Assembly: GCA_000827495.1 (NCBI GenBank)
Contig: KN817526.1
Coordinates: forward strand, 186,001 to 250,000
Reading direction: 5' to 3'
DNA length: 64,000 nt
Source: Hypholoma sublateritium FD-334 SS-4
Taxonomy: Eukaryota; Basidiomycota; Agaricomycetes; Agaricales; Strophariaceae
Shown here: positions 46,951 through 60,500 of the stretch, piece by piece
How the letters are laid out: the number at the start of each line of letters is the position of its first letter
Position numbering within the stretch: position 1 is the stretch's first letter
Program-made: the position numbers and the translations under genes
The notes under the pieces: model-generated
What the model was told of the DNA's origin: nothing
Database searches by the model: none
The model's input: only the letters and a program-made list of their open reading frames with translations

Positions 46951-48684
46951 ATGGGGAAGAATCTCTTCTCCGTTCCCATTTTCTTCATCGTATTTCGTGA
47001 AACCCTCGAAGCAGCCATCATCGTCTCTGTACTCCTTGGTTTAGCCGAGCAGATTGTACATGATGACCCTCCTAGCCAGTCGACGACTGTTGTGGCAGAA
47101 ATATCTGAAAAAGCCAGCAACGAAGGCGTCGAAGGCTCGTCAACCGACGCTGCAGCTGAGCAAACGCTCGACGACCAGGTCCAGAGGCGCCGCCTCATCC
47201 GCAAGCTCCGTTTCCAGGTGAGTCTTTTAAGGCAACTGATTTACTGTTTTCATATAATAACTCTCGGCGCCCAGATTTTCTTAGGGGCGGCTCTTGGCCT
47301 TTTGATCTCAATTTCAATTGGAGCAGCGTACGAGCGTCTATTTCTTAGGTCTACGATAACTTACACCTACGACTTCACAGGTTCATTGCTGTCTGGTTTA
47401 CCAAAGCCGCCGACTTATGGAGCAAGTCTGAAGAGCTCTGGGAAGGTTTGTCGAATGGACATGTTTGCTGATTCACAACTTCCAAGTACTTACATGTCTC
47501 TAAGGTATATTCGAAGTCATTGCTTCGCTCATGATCTTCGTTATGGGTGTTACTATGATGAAGATGGACAGAGGTAAATACCTCTGCATTATTGGATCAG
47601 AGATTACATGCTTATTATTTCAATAGCCAAGGCAAAATGGCGCATCAAGCTCCAGCGCGCGTTTGATGGAAAAAGTGAGCTGTTTTCTTGCAATCCATAA
47701 CACGTTGGTCTGATTTTGTCTCTTCAGAGGTCGACGGAAGATCTACCACTGGAAAATGGGTCCTCTTTATCCTTCCCTTGATCACCGTTATGCGCGAAGG
47801 TAACTCTCCGTCCCTACCTGGGCGTTGAGAGGTCGCTAAATACATGACACGCACGCAGGCCTTGAAGCTGTCATCTTCGTGGGCGGTGTGTCCTTGGGCC
47901 AGCCCGCCGTGTCTATCCCTATCGCCGCACTCGTGGGTCTCTTCTGCGGCCTCGTCTGCGGGTTCATCATCTACCAGTTCGCCAGCCGAACAAGTAAGGT
48001 CTCCCTCTTCGCCGTCTTCGCCCTGATTAACCTTCAACCCCTATGCAGCGCTCACGGTCTTCCTCATCGTGATGACCAACTTCCTGTTCCTCATCGGCGC
48101 GGGGCTGTTCAGCAAGGCCGTTGGCGCGTTCCAAGAGAACGCGTTCAACCACCTCCTCGGCATGGACGTCGACGATGCGGGTGGCAACGGCCCCGGCTCG
48201 TACCCCGTGGCGGGCAACGTGTGGCACCTCGACTGCTGCAACCCGGAGAGCACCTCTTCGGGCGAGGGGTGGACCATCTTCAACGCCATTTTCGGCTGGA
48301 CTAACAACGCCACGCGTAAGCCGCTGCTAACTTCTTTCTCGAGAGCGTTAGGCTGACTTTCACCCGTGTCTTTCGCAGAGGGCTCCGTGCTATCGTACAT
48401 CTTCTACTGGCTCGCGGTCATCGTCACCCTGATTTACATGAAGTACAAGGAGGTGCGGAATGTTTTTCTTGTATGCGCTGAAATATCCGCTGACAGTGGT
48501 GCAACTTTCCTTATAGGGCCGCACCAAGCTGGTTGGACGTGAATCGGCAGCTGGCGTGCGCAGGCGCGAGGCGCGTGACCGCAAGCAGGCTATAATTGAT
48601 TCGCAGGAGACGGACTCCAAGAAGGACTCGGTCGGCGAAGAGACGAACGCCATTGAAGGCGGCATCGGAGAGCTCCCTCGCTAA
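46951..48684 (+). CDS. FTR1: High-affinity iron permease
   Basis: Ten exons (46951-47217, 47275-47327, 47381-47445, 47505-47573, 47627-47674, 47728-47799, 47859-47993, 48049-48315, 48379-48452, 48517-48684) encode 405 residues, the normal Ftr1 size. Both REXXE iron-binding motifs are present: FRETLEAAI in the first TM and MREGLEAVIF in the middle. Other landmarks are LGAALGLLISISIGAAFIAVWF, IFEVIASLMIFVMGVTMMKMDRAKAKW, VGGVSLGQPA and the conserved WHLDCCNPE loop. The last TM (VLSYIFYWLAVIVTLIYMKY) leads to a charged cytosolic tail. It is the plasma-membrane channel partner of Fet3, and divergent pairing of the two is common in fungi. Confidence 0.95.
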
Positions 48685-50197
48685 ATAAATTTAGGCGTTG
48701 CAGTTGACTTCATTGCATTATAACCGTCTAGTTTTTTCTATACACTGGCTTCCAAATTATTTGTTCGACGAATCGTGTACATAAAATTGAACTATCCAGA
48801 AGCCTTTTTGCGCTCAAATTCTACGTAAATTCCAGGCTTTCAGTAACAAAGTGAATTTCAAAAACGTCGGAGACTTGACTGGGGCCGTCCTCCACTGTCC
48901 GACTGAAACAAGCCCCGGTGATCGCACACAAACGGAGTTTACCTTTCGACAGATGGCTCATCAGCTTCCGATAACTAGAACCTCCACCTAGCCTGGAGCA
49001 CAATACATTGGCGACTTTTGGCGCACGCCGCATGCACACCGTTATTTTTACGCCCTTCTAACCTTTAAATATGGTTAAATAGAGACGGCCCCGACTATGC
49101 ACCTGTGATCTCATCCCATGGTTCACCCATGCGGCTTATCAGATAAGACAACTCGATCTTCTCGTGGGATGTGCCACTGACGCCAGCAAGGCGCATGAAC
49201 GCAACGCGGACCTTGCGCGGACCACACGGAGCGGCGGTAGGCATATTTTACTGCTAATGTGTGAAAATGCACACATTTCCAGCCTGGCAGAACGCCCCAT
49301 AGCACAGGCAGACGAAAAAGAAGCTCTGGGCCTTATCTTTCTGCCTCAAAACGCCAGAAACGAATATTGAGGTCCGGGAGCCCATGCTTGCACTAACACG
49401 CCAAAAGCGCGCATCCGATCAGGTCCACAGGGCTATTTGTTCAGCAAAGGTCGAAGATCGGATGTAATGCCTGACTTGCGTCACCTCCAGGAATGGCAAA
49501 ACATCTCGGAGAATGCCTAGTAGAATTCAGATATTTGTGGGCCTGAAGAACCGCTGCCAACTAGGCGGAGATAGGCAAGCATACGAAGCAACCCTGCCTT
49601 CCAAATGTTCACCAACTGCACTCCCTGGGTCGTTTTACTAAAGTGAAGTAATGATGTTCAGTTCTGCGCACAGATTCTGTAGGTGTAATTCGTACTGCTG
49701 CCCAAAACACTCACGCGTGTACATAGGTGCACATACGCACCCATAACATCTTTTATAAATTTCCGTTACTCTGAGAAATTTCAGGTTATGCAGAGTTATT
49801 TTTGGACGAGAGGATCTATAAATAGATCGACCATGCTATCGTCCCGGAAGAATGGTATGGGAATTGGGCGCAAAAACGTTTGTGCAATTTCAGGCGCGCT
49901 GGCTGTAGGGCGCGTTAGGGTTTCATAATATGACAGGAAAGAATTGCGGAGCAGAAGCTGTACAAATTTGTATGTTCCTAATCCCGGTCGTTGTGAGGCA
50001 CTTCCACCGCGCATACCAAGCGCATACCATTTTTACGCTTTCTATAGAAGTCAGAAACATCTTGACGTACAAGAAAACTCCACCCTGCATCAGTGCAGGT
50101 GGCAGTACATTATATTGAGTACAAGGTTATTCACATTTTTCTTCGCTGTGTCAAGAAAGGGAGATGGTACAGAAAATAATATTATCGAAGCTCAAAC
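48685..50197. other. Convergent spacer with orphan iron-GATA-like palindrome
   Basis: This 1.5-kb region lies between FTR1 (+) and the zinc-finger/RING gene (-). No exon chain or RNA gene was recognised. The palindrome TTATCAGATAA at 49136-49146 is listed separately. Short frames on either strand look random. Confidence 0.45.
49136..49146. promoter_or_regulatory. Palindromic ATCAGATAA/ATCTGATAA site
   Basis: TTATCAGATAA contains the ATCWGATAA core on both strands (W = A on +, T on -). It lies 452 bp after the FTR1 stop codon and not in the promoter of any gene I can recognise. It may be chance, a distal FTR1 element, or mark a promoter of a missed small gene. Confidence 0.4.
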
Positions 50198-53100
50198 TCA
50201 AGCTGCAATGTCCAGCCTAAACAGGCAATACAGCAGCGTGGGCGTCATGCACACAGGACACCGCGAGGTCCTGATAACCGCATCCGTGATGCATCTGCCG
50301 CAGAGTCAAAAAATATTCTGGATAAATTGAAAAGCACACAAGCCCACCTGTTGCAAAAAATATGCCCGCACATGCTCGCCGTGATGTCGTCGCACGAGTC
50401 TGCAAGACACGCGCGGCAGTGCAGCGGGTTCAAGTTCGCCGGGCTCGTCTTGGGCGGCGCGCCTTCCGCTCCAACCTCTGAGGGCCCCATCGCCCCGTGC
50501 TCAGACGCCACTGGGGTCGCGCTCCCGGGCGACGCTACCGCAGGCCCCACCACGTCAGGGAGCTCAGCGCGGAAGGCGTCCCCGTCCGTAGCGTCTGCGC
50601 GCTCGTCCACGACGATGGGGAGGTCGAACGCCGCCTCGAGCTCCGCAGTGGGCAGCTCGTGCGGCAGCGGCGGCGTCGGGGCGGGCGACGCGCGGGGCGC
50701 GTCTGTTACGGGATTGGGCTCAATCTCAATCTCAATCTCAGGCTCTGGTTCCTGGGGCGACGTGATGAAGCTCTGGACCGACGACTCAGGCGACGCCGCA
50801 CGCGGGAGGAGCGGCGCAAGCTTGGGTGCGTCAGGTTGCAGTTCCGCGTGCAGAGGCGCGTCGGGCTCAGGGAGCGCGTCAATGACTGTGATGGGTGACT
50901 GGAACTCCGTCGGCGAGTCGGGCAGCGGGCGCTGCGCCTCGGGGATGTCGTACCCCGCGATGTCGATGGGCGTCGTAGCAAGAGGCGACATTGACGGCAG
51001 GGACTTGAGGCTCATCGGGGAGCTCAGGTCCGGCGGTCCCATCGGGCTGGAGCATTCGCTGAATAAAGATTAATCAGTTAGAGTCGCAAAAAACTGTCAA
51101 CGTTAAAAAAGGTGTCGTACCTGCTCGGCGTCACTGTATACATTAGTCCGTGTAGCTTGTGATTCGGCGTCGACGACGCGGTCGTGGGCCTCGTGTCTGC
51201 CTATGTCATTCCCAAAACAAGTAAGCCGCCATATCCACGCCGACTAAAATAAACGCGCACCTCATACGCGCCCGACCCAATGGGCGAGTGCCCCAGCGCG
51301 CTCGACGCAGGCGACGACACCGTCGCGAGCGACGGCGAGTGCACCAGGCTCTGCGGCACAACCCTCAAATGCACCTGCGCCTGCGCGGGCGTCAACGGCG
51401 ACGGCTCGGGCGATTCGCACACCGCCGTCGTCGGGCTCGGCGCGTCCCCCGTAGGGAGCAGGCGTTCGAACGATCCCGCGCCCATCAGCTCCTCCCAATT
51501 GATGCTCTCAGCGCTCGTCGAGCGCGCGTACCTCCCCGGGCCATACGCGAACGGCGGCGCCGACGGCGCCACGTCGCCAGCAACGCTCGCCGCGTACGTC
51601 CCGCGCCTCTGCGGGAACGCATACGCCGTCCCGCCGCTGACGCTCACGGCGTCAGAGTCCGAGCGCAGGAGCGCGCGGGCGGGCAGGCTGGCCGCGTTCA
51701 TCTCGGTGAGAAGGCCCGGGCGGCTCAGCGACGCGGCGCGCACGCTGCCGGGGTACAGCCGCGGGTGGAAGTCCGCGCTGCGCACGGGGGAGAAGGAGCG
51801 CGCGGCGGTGGCGGCGGCGGAGGGCTGGATCTCGCGCGAACGGGGTGGCGAGTGCGCGGGGTCGCTCCAGCTCGACGACGACGGGCTGCCCGTAGTCTGG
51901 TACCTGTAGTACCCGATCCTGTTGCTTACGTACGAATCGACCGTGCGCGGGGGGGTTGCGACGTGTGGGATTCGTGTTGGTGAGATCTGCACGTTCTGTG
52001 AGGATGGGTTATTAAGATACGAACCACGGAGAAAGGGGAAAGGAGTATACCTGTGTCTGGTTCCAGAGCTCCTCTATTTTGACGCCAGGGCGGGGTAGGA
52101 TGGCTGGACTGTATGGGGGCTTCACGTCGATTATGGGAGATGAGAAACCAAGCTCCAGGCGAAGGTCTGGAGAGTTTATTCTTCTTTCACCCAATATTAA
52201 GCTCTGAAACAGATAGAAGTCGTCAGCCATTGGATGAGAACCGTATACTTCTACTCTTACCTGTATCGGGTTCCGAGGGCTCAAAGGCGTGAATCCAGTG
52301 CTACCATAAGGCGACGTTTGTGAGCTTAAAGGCGAGAATCCGTTACCGTAAGTCGACGTTTCCGCCTTTTGCTCAGAAATAGGCTGGATGGTTTCTGGGG
52401 AAATGGGGAGTGGTGCGGCCAATTTTGGAGTGTGTACATTCTCCAAGTGCTACCGATAGTATATTTAAGCGCTGACATATAGTTTAAGGAAGGATCAACT
52501 TACGACGTCTTTCGCCTCCATGTTCGCAAATCCTTTGTTGCACCGATCGCATTTGGGATGTAAAGAAGAGGTCCATAGATGAGCTTGTAGTAATTCCGGC
52601 GTTTCATAGGTAGTGAGACAGACAGAGCAGTGCTGCTCCGGGTGGGCCGCGGACATGTGCTGAAAATATCTAAATCAATATTGGCAATAAGCTGGGGTAA
52701 TGCGCGAATACTTCAAGATAATTTTGTTCATCCTTGCACCCCGTGCTGCAAGTATGACACTTCGGATGGTTTGGGGAGTCCCAATAATGAGTTTGCAGCT
52801 CGTCATCATAAAATACCTTGCCCCCGCAGGGTCCGCAAGTTGATTTTGGGTGCATCATGGTGCGGTGCTAATTTGATAATGGGTCCATGATATGAAATTT
52901 AGTTCAATCTGAGGCGATTCGATGCGCACCTCGTCGCACGCCGCCTGGTCCCGAAACCCACGCCCACATTTCGTGCAGTTGGGATGCACATTGGAACCCC
53001 GGTAGTGGTCTTCCAGCGCAAACGGGGCGTGGTACGGCCGGTTGCACAACGTGCAGTCGAACGTCGGCGGGTGTTTCGCCGCCATATGCTGCGCATACAT

Positions 53101-53289
53101 CCAGTCAATCACAAAAGTAGGCGATGGACGGCGCGAGCAGCGACGTACCGCGTCGTACGCCGTCTGGCTCACAAAGCGCCGATCGCAGCTCGTGCAGAAC
53201 GGGTGCCACGCGCTCGAGCTGCGCATGTGTTGGAGGAGCGCCTCCTTGGTGTTGAAGTGCCGGTTGTCGCACTGGGGGCACACGGGCAT
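50198..53289 (-). CDS. C2H2 zinc-finger protein with C-terminal RING finger
   Basis: A multi-exon gene starts at 53289 (MPVCPQCDNRHFNTKEALLQ). The N-terminal third carries about seven C2H2-like fingers in tandem, of a CxxC-x12-H-x5-H style, often with an aromatic or Asn/His before the second His pair (CTSCDRRFVSQTAYDA, CTLCNRPYHAPFALEDHY, CTKCGRGFRDQAACDE, CSVCLTTYETPELLQAHL). A Ser/Pro-rich disordered centre of about 500 residues follows (52446-50500). The last exons encode a C3HC4 RING: CRACLADSCDDITASMCGH, then IFCNRCITDAV and RCPVC. Splicing at about 50298-50350 joins the RING halves. The product ends LFRLDIAA. The RING implies E3 ubiquitin ligase activity. The fingers may bind nucleic acid or protein; both roles are inferred. 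Confidence 0.82.
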
Positions 53290-54914
53290 GGTCCTGCTGC
53301 TGGTCGCGGGGGTGCTGCTGCTGCTGCTGCGCAGGGTGCGCGGGCTCAGGGCACCGGGGGGAGATGGCAGGTGCGGCTGCAGCGACGGCTGCGGTTAAAT
53401 GGGGAGCGCACGCACGCGCCTCATGTTTCCGTCGTGTTTGGGAACATGCAGATGCGTGCGTCCGCTGCTGCCTTTGGGGCGAGAAGCCCCGCATCGAGCG
53501 CGCTGGCGCTTCGATGTGGCGCCGGGGAACGATAACGGCAGTAGCGTCAGCAATTGAGCCTGCCAAATGAGCTGGGAGGCATTTGCATTGGCACAGGATG
53601 AGTTTGCCCGCGATCTCACCTTGTAGTGGAAATAGACAAGGATCAGCCGAAAATGGCCCTTCCTCGAGGCATCACTGATGTTATGCCACATTATTTCACA
53701 CGCACACAACACTTCAAGCTGCCCCGATGTTGTGCCGACATACGGATAAACAGGCAGACTCAGCGCTGTGGCATGTATAATTCATTTTTAAAAAAAGAGG
53801 CTCAAAGAACCTAGCAACTTGTACAGTTTCTATAATCAACGACTGGTAATTCTCAGTGGCAAGCACAACTAATATGCACGGCGGGAGTTTCCTATTCCTA
53901 ATGTAAAGGTTCTTGATCTTCTTCTGGTGCGCCCATAAAATTCTCCGGCAAACAAACTGGAAAGCGGTTGATGTACGATTATCCAAAAAAACTTTATTTC
54001 GTGTATCTTATTGACTTGTTGCTACTTCGTGACCGTAAACAGGTGTCTATTTCCTTCTTATCGCTGAACTGCAGCATCGCTGCCGAAGGGTCGCGCCGTC
54101 AGTGATCGTCGAGAAGAGTCAGACCCAATTACAAGAGGCTCCGTCGAAGTAACATAAGCTTTGGATATACAGCACTCTTTCCTCTCTCGCGTGTCGCATG
54201 TCAAAAAGGCGTATACCTTGAGATAATATATGTCGCGTGAAACTGAAAGCTGCAGAGAGGGCATCCGAGCGGATTCAACGGAACTCTCTGCTCGAGCGAT
54301 GAGAACTTCCGATATCAACGTCAGGCCTTGTTGTCGTGAATCATGTATTTAATTATGCTATTATAGATTAATTACACCCTTTTTGTGAAAACAGCTTTCA
54401 CAGACATTTCAATAACTAAACAGGATCAACGGGCGCTTAATGTATGGATGGCCAAGAGTGGCTCATAGCACACGAGCCCAACAGTATCTTTGGACAAATT
54501 CCAAATGTGGAACTCCCCAGAAGTTGGACTTGAGTTGGACCCTGCTCGCGTGCGCATTCGATGAGGTTTGGATAAAGTCCGAATTTGATGCTCACAGTAT
54601 CAGTACACGGAGGCAAAATGGCTAAAGGACCCATACCGGGTAATCCCGCTCTTCGTTGATCGGCATGACCACTACTGACAGTGAATTTACAGTATGTATG
54701 TTCAGAAGGTTCCAAATTAGTTAGCCTATAACCTGCGCAGAGACGATCAGATAGCTTGCTCGCTGCCCCTAAGATAACAATCAAAGTCGCACTCGCGATG
54801 CAAGGTTCATGAATCCATATTATTTGGGTATGGTATTACAGAGGAGAATACTAGGGTACAACATAGAGCTGAGAAAAGTCGTCACGGTGTCGTCGAGGTC
54901 AGAAAGAGAACAAT
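53290..54914. other. 1.6-kb spacer, no gene seen
   Basis: This contains the promoter of the zinc-finger/RING gene and the 3' flank of the DUF4336 gene. GC-rich DNA with CTG-type triplet repeats lies just before 53289 (53290-53340). The rest is AT-rich, without recognisable coding or RNA genes. Confidence 0.45.
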
Positions 54915-55943
54915 CTAGGCGAGGTAGAGCTTGTACGCGGTGTTCCACGCCTTCTTGCCACCCGTCTCGATGACGTCCTAAAATAGCCAGGTCAACAACC
55001 GCCATCGCGCGCGCAGCGAAGGAGAAAGCTTACTCCGTGACAAGGGATGATGCGGTCAAAGTCCCACCCTGAGACAGTGCGCGCGTCGCGCTTCATCTCG
55101 CTGTGCATCAAGAATCCGAATGAGCACAGTTCAAACGCCAAGAGAAAGAGAGCCAACTCACTCCTTGTTCGTGCCCTGCGACCACAGCAGGCGGGGGTAG
55201 ATCCACGAGTTGGGCCCAAAGCGCAGGCCGCCGATGCCGAGGAAGCGCGGCGACTGCTTCGTGCGCGAGTACTGCTCCTTCACGGAGTGCAGGTTGAACA
55301 GCAGGTCCGCCTCGATGAGCGTCTTCGACGGTTTGTGCAGGAACGCGACGTCCTTGTTCTCGAAGCCAGGGAAGTACAGGTGCTCGATGTCGTCCTCGAA
55401 GCCGTACTTGGCATCGATTGGGTCACGGCCCCACACTGCAAAAAGACACAAAACAATCAGACGAAGTTACAATGCCGGAGAAGAGAGGGGGCTTACCACC
55501 GTCGAACTTGAGGTCCTTGTCGTCGTGGCGGATGATGGCCGCCTCAGGTGCGATGAGCTTCGCCTCGGGGTACTCCTTCTTGAAGTCACCCAAGTACAAG
55601 TGGTGCACTGCGTCAGCGGAGACGATGTATCTATTTTAAGACGATGTCAGAAGGTCTGCGGTGGCGCAACATATGGAAGATGCGCACTTGACGGGGCCCA
55701 TCTCCTGGAGCTTCGCCTTTGTCTCGGCGTCGAGAGGCGTCGAGGCGAGCACCCAGACACCGCCGCTCCTCAGCTTGATGGCAGTCGAACGACCACCGAC
55801 GGGCCACACGCCGAAGCGGGCGAACGGTCTGGGCGACATGTCAGCCTTCACAAAGGGCATTCAGGCTGAGAAACGCACCTCGAGAAGATAACGACTCCGG
55901 GAGCAACCTCGCGGATAACAGTCTCAGATGGCGCAGCAGACAT
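54915..55943 (-). CDS. DUF4336 domain protein (metallo-beta-lactamase-like fold)
   Basis: About six short exons run from the ATG at 55943 (MSAAPSETVIREVAPGVVIFSR) to the stop at 54915. The joined product of roughly 260 residues reads PFARFGVWPVGGRSTAIKL, then GGVWVLASTPLD and YIVSADAVHHLYLGDFKKEYP. VAFLHKPSKTLIEADLLFNL and RIIPCHGDVIETGGKKAWN come later. These are landmarks of DUF4336, a family distantly similar to metallo-beta-lactamase-fold hydrolases, with His in the VHHLYLGD region and near PCHGD. The substrate is unknown. No signal peptide is present, so it is likely cytosolic. Confidence 0.85.
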
Positions 55944-57537
55944 CGTTGTGAATATACGGATAGGAAATGGGATGTTTTGTATCGGGTGGAGGAGGCGAAG
56001 GGGAGAATGCAATGGAGGAGCGGAGGAGCAGTGCGCGGCTATTTTATGCAGTAGCAGGCATGCACGACCTGACATCATTCACGAGGCCGAGGTATGCCTT
56101 GCCTCAGAAATGATCAAGCAGGATGAGCAAGCATCACCGCCGATCACTAACCGATCACATGGTCGTATAAGCACCACCGCTCGCCCTTCATGTTTCCGCT
56201 TCCGAATGATCGTGCACGACAGATTGACACACAGCGACGCGCGCTGAGCAGCACGCTTGATACCGTCTGAATTCAGGCCGCACTGTGCACCCAGGAGATT
56301 CGCGATCGTCCATTTCACCTCTAATTTGGAGATTGCACGGGCCCATGCGGCGGCTATTGTTTCATGGCGGCCAATAATAATGCGAGTCAATACGCTTATA
56401 GAATGGTACCGCCGTACATAGTCCCAGCGTTACACCGTACACGACCTGAGGGGTGCTAGCGGGCCCCCGGTGGACCGAGGTGGTAAGCCTGGCCATCATC
56501 ACGTGTAATCATGGAGGATACGGCGGCTTAGCGATGGGTCTAGTGGATAAAGACACAGACCTGGGGCCATCGTAGGCCGTTGTGTGTCGGAATGACAGGT
56601 CGCCGCCCGATGCATCGTCAGCAGCACCGGTTTCCGGCGTGCGTCTCCAAAAATGCTGTGCGTTGCGCAGCGAGGCTTTATTCATCGAGGAACACGATCA
56701 CGATTTCAACTCGAGGGCATTCGAGGACGTTCTCCGTCCGCCGGCGGCAGGGCGCGTGACGATCGTCTGCACGAGAGACTTGCCGCACGATTGAGATGAT
56801 TGAAGACGCCATATGTGCGGAGAATCGCCTGTGCCTGGCAAAACGACAGAAGATATGGGCGTTAGCGACCACCTAAAATAGTCTGTAGAAAAATAGACAG
56901 CGCGACGAACAAGGAGCAAGAAGAAACGTTTGCGAAACGTAGATCAGAGCATCTGCTCTCCAAGGTGACATTGTGAGAGCTCCGAAGATGCAGCGTGTTC
57001 TCGAGGCAACAAGGGAATTACGGCTGTGGGCGCTTAATGAAACAGTAAAAGTCAATGTCACCCTCACTCACGCGACGGCGTCCGGTCCGCCGGTCAATTG
57101 CTAGATGATAAACATGTGGGTCTGCGACAAGTATTCAATAAATATGTCAACAGATGGGAATGAAATGGGACTCACTGTACCTACTCGTATCCACAGACAC
57201 AATGGTGGTGCATGCATCAAACAAAATTCGATGTAACGAGAGCACGTACGTCGGGGGAAGCGGAGCAGGAGCAAACGCCACTTTGGCAGCGCTGCGGTCC
57301 AGCGACTGAGTTGCGATAGCAGATTGCGTTTAGTCGCTTCAAAGAAGATAAGGCCTGAATTGATTCAAAATTGAACACGCTGGCCCTTCGTCTACGCAGA
57401 ATCGCCAACATTCGCTCGATCGAAATTAAAAGTAGATGTATAGTTAACAATGTGCACAACAACTAAACGTACATGGTATACAGAGCTCCGGAGAGCATAG
57501 ATTATGATCCGGGAAAATAGAAAGCAGCACTTGTCGG
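55944..57537. other. 1.6-kb spacer, no gene seen
   Basis: This contains the promoter of the DUF4336 gene and the 3' flank of HIR1. A tRNA A-box-like string at about 56538 lacks a convincing B box. No exon chain was recognised. Confidence 0.45.
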
Positions 57538-60500
57538 TTACAGGAACTGGTCCTCGTTCATCGCCTTCTTGAGGGTGTCTTGCCAATCCGCAGCCAGCCG
57601 GGTCAGCGTTTTGCTCCGCGCTAGAAAGGGCGCACATCAGCATGCTGTTCCAGGGTTATAACAAAGAGAATATATCCACCAAAGACTGACAACACATCCT
57701 TCAACAGATCGCGCTTCGACAGCCCAACCATAGTTGGGTTCCACGTCTCCTCCCTCCCACCAGGCCGCCTAACAGAAAGGTGTCAACCACGCACAAAGCG
57801 CGCACAAAGACAAATAACACACCAATACACCGGACCAAACAGTTCCCGCACAAGCTCCTCCGCCTTGCCCCGGAACCCCTCGTCCGCGATCTTCTTCGCG
57901 TATACAAGCAGCGCCTGGCGGTGCTCCTGCGGGCTCGCAAGCAGGCGCGTCGCGTGCATGCGCGTCTCGAGGTGCCCGAGCGTCAGCGCCGTGCCCCACC
58001 ACGGGGGCCGCGGCGTCTGCGCGGCGGCGCTCTCGTCGACGGCTCCCGCGAGGGAGCCTTCAATCGCGGTCATGATGCCGCGGTTCGCGGTCGGTGCATT
58101 CCCGCGCTGGCGGCCCTGCCAAACGTCGGAGCCCTCTGCCCACCACGTCTCAGAGAGCTTGACCCAGGAGGCGAGGGCGCCGTCGTATGTGTAGACAACG
58201 CCATTTGTGCAGTGCACGACGGGTGCGCCATTTTCGCGGACGGAGGCGGAGACAAGGGAGAGGTTGGGGGAGAGGCCAAATATTGTCTGGGTGGATACGG
58301 GGGGAAAGTTGACGCATTGTTTCTTGACATTCCTGATGCGTTTTATATGAGTATCCGGGGGTGAAGTAGCATGCGGATAGCGTTTGCTCACCAAGAGTAC
58401 AATTGTCCATTAACAGTAACAGCAAGCAGTGCATGCTTGTTCCCATCCAAAATTGCACATGCATAACCCAGTGTCAAGGTTGGCATCAATCTGAGAAAAG
58501 GGTTTAGATTGCGAACGAAAAAATGTTGGTAATTTTACCTTCTTCCGTTATGCGAATATACATTAATGCATCCATCCTCCATCGCCACTGCGCAGAAGGA
58601 GCTTGTTGCTTTCACCAACAACGCCGCCGATGGCAAATAATCGAGCCATTCCGTGTTCTTCCCAGAGACATACGCGATCTCTGTCGTTCCTGTAGACCGA
58701 ACATTCAACATCACCAACAACGAACGCACTACGAAAATAATCTTACCCGTTTCCTCCACATTCCGCGCCTCGAAAACCTCGTATGGTCCCTGCACCTCCG
58801 AATGCAGGTACGTAACCAGCGGTGGCACAGGGAGCATCGGCTCCAGCTTACTATTACTCGGCCCGTCCGCCCACGGCCGTGGCGCGCGCTCCGCGCTCGC
58901 GTACGACGGCGTCCAACTCGCAATCGGCTTCGGCACGTGCATCTCGACCGGGCGGTCGCCGCCCAACGTGCGCGGCCGGATCACCGGCTTTCCGCCCTCG
59001 TCCGACTCGTACGCCTTGCGCTTCCCCCGCGCGCTCGCCTGCCCCGCCGTGTCGTAGGCGTCGATCTGCACGTCGAGCTCCATCGGCTGGCCGACGTCGC
59101 CCGGCGCCCAGCTGTCGCGGGGGTCGACGAATTGCTGCTCGGATGGCGCAGGGAACGAGTTCGAGAAGCTGCGGCTCGGCGTCTGCAGCGGGCCCGCACG
59201 CTGCGCCGGTGTGTCCGAGATGTGGCTGAGTTGTGCGCGGCGCGCGCTCGTCGAGATCCCGTTCGGCTGGGCCATGGAGGAGGACGCGGCTGGGGTCGAC
59301 GTCGTGGTGGTGGACACGAGTGCTGCGCGTTTCTTGTCCTTTGGCGCGCGCTTCGCAACGAGGATGTTGACCCTCTCCGGGCCGTGACTCCCGGTGCGCC
59401 CGTCGAAGCCGTTCGCCTGCTCCGTCTGCGCGCGGGCGATCTTCGCCGGTTCGTGCTTTGATATATGGGAGTAGCCTTCGGGGAGTGGTGGTGGCGTGAA
59501 GCCGAACTTGGCGAGGTATTGCTCTTGATCAGTGTGAGTAGCGATGCCTTCCAGTTCTGATGGGTCGAACTGGAAAGCAGCTATTGTGCCATCGGATGAG
59601 GCTGCGTATAGTGTTAGCCCGTCCCAGGACCAGCTTAAATCCATTATCTGTCGCTCGAATACTTCTTTGGCGACGATGAGTGGACGTGCTGATTTTGTTT
59701 GCCATACGGAGACGGATCTGTCATCTGCACCGAGAGCTACAACAGAGCAAATGTTGGAAGTGGAGATGGGTGCTGATGGATTTCGAAGGAAGATATGTGG
59801 ATTGTATGACGCGACTTCGACGGTATTTTCATGGCCGACCAAACTGATTTCGGATGTCCAGGTATTTCGTGTGATGACAGCTGCAATGAATACGTATCCT
59901 TTGTTGTTCGTCGCATTTGACGCCGTTATGTGGGCGCCATCTGGAGACCAGCTTTTCAAATGTCAAAACAATTATGATGGTGGAAATGTGAAGTCACACA
60001 CCTGAGCCTCCGAAAGAATGTGCTGCCAGGCGAATCTTCGAACGGTTTCCGAACCTCAGCCTCGAGCGACCAGTCCGAAGTCTTCCATATTTTGACTGTT
60101 CTGTCGTCCGACTGAGTGGCCATGAATTCGCCGACAGGATCCCAACATACACCTTTCACGAAGCCTTGATGTTGATCGAGCTTTCGAAGACGCTCTGTCC
60201 CGCGTTCAGTTCGGTGGCACGAATGATAAGTTGAACAATCTACCAAGTGTAAACCCACACCAGACCATCACCGCAGAATCCAACCCTACGGAAGCAAGGT
60301 ATCGGTCTCCAGGGGACCATGCGACATCGGTAACATCTGGTTGAGTCTCAGCAAACACGACATGTTCGTCCGCCGCATGAAAATTGATTGCACTCACCGC
60401 TTTCGTGACCTTGCAGCCTTTTGAGAGGTTTCCACCCTTCTACGTTGATCTCATCCGTGCCCCAGACTTTTCCGCGAGCATTTCTACGCGCCCTTTAGCT

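Noticed and set aside
56530..56610. tRNA-like A box near 56538
   Set aside because: No acceptable B box or cloverleaf could be found, so neither a tRNA gene nor a SINE is supported.
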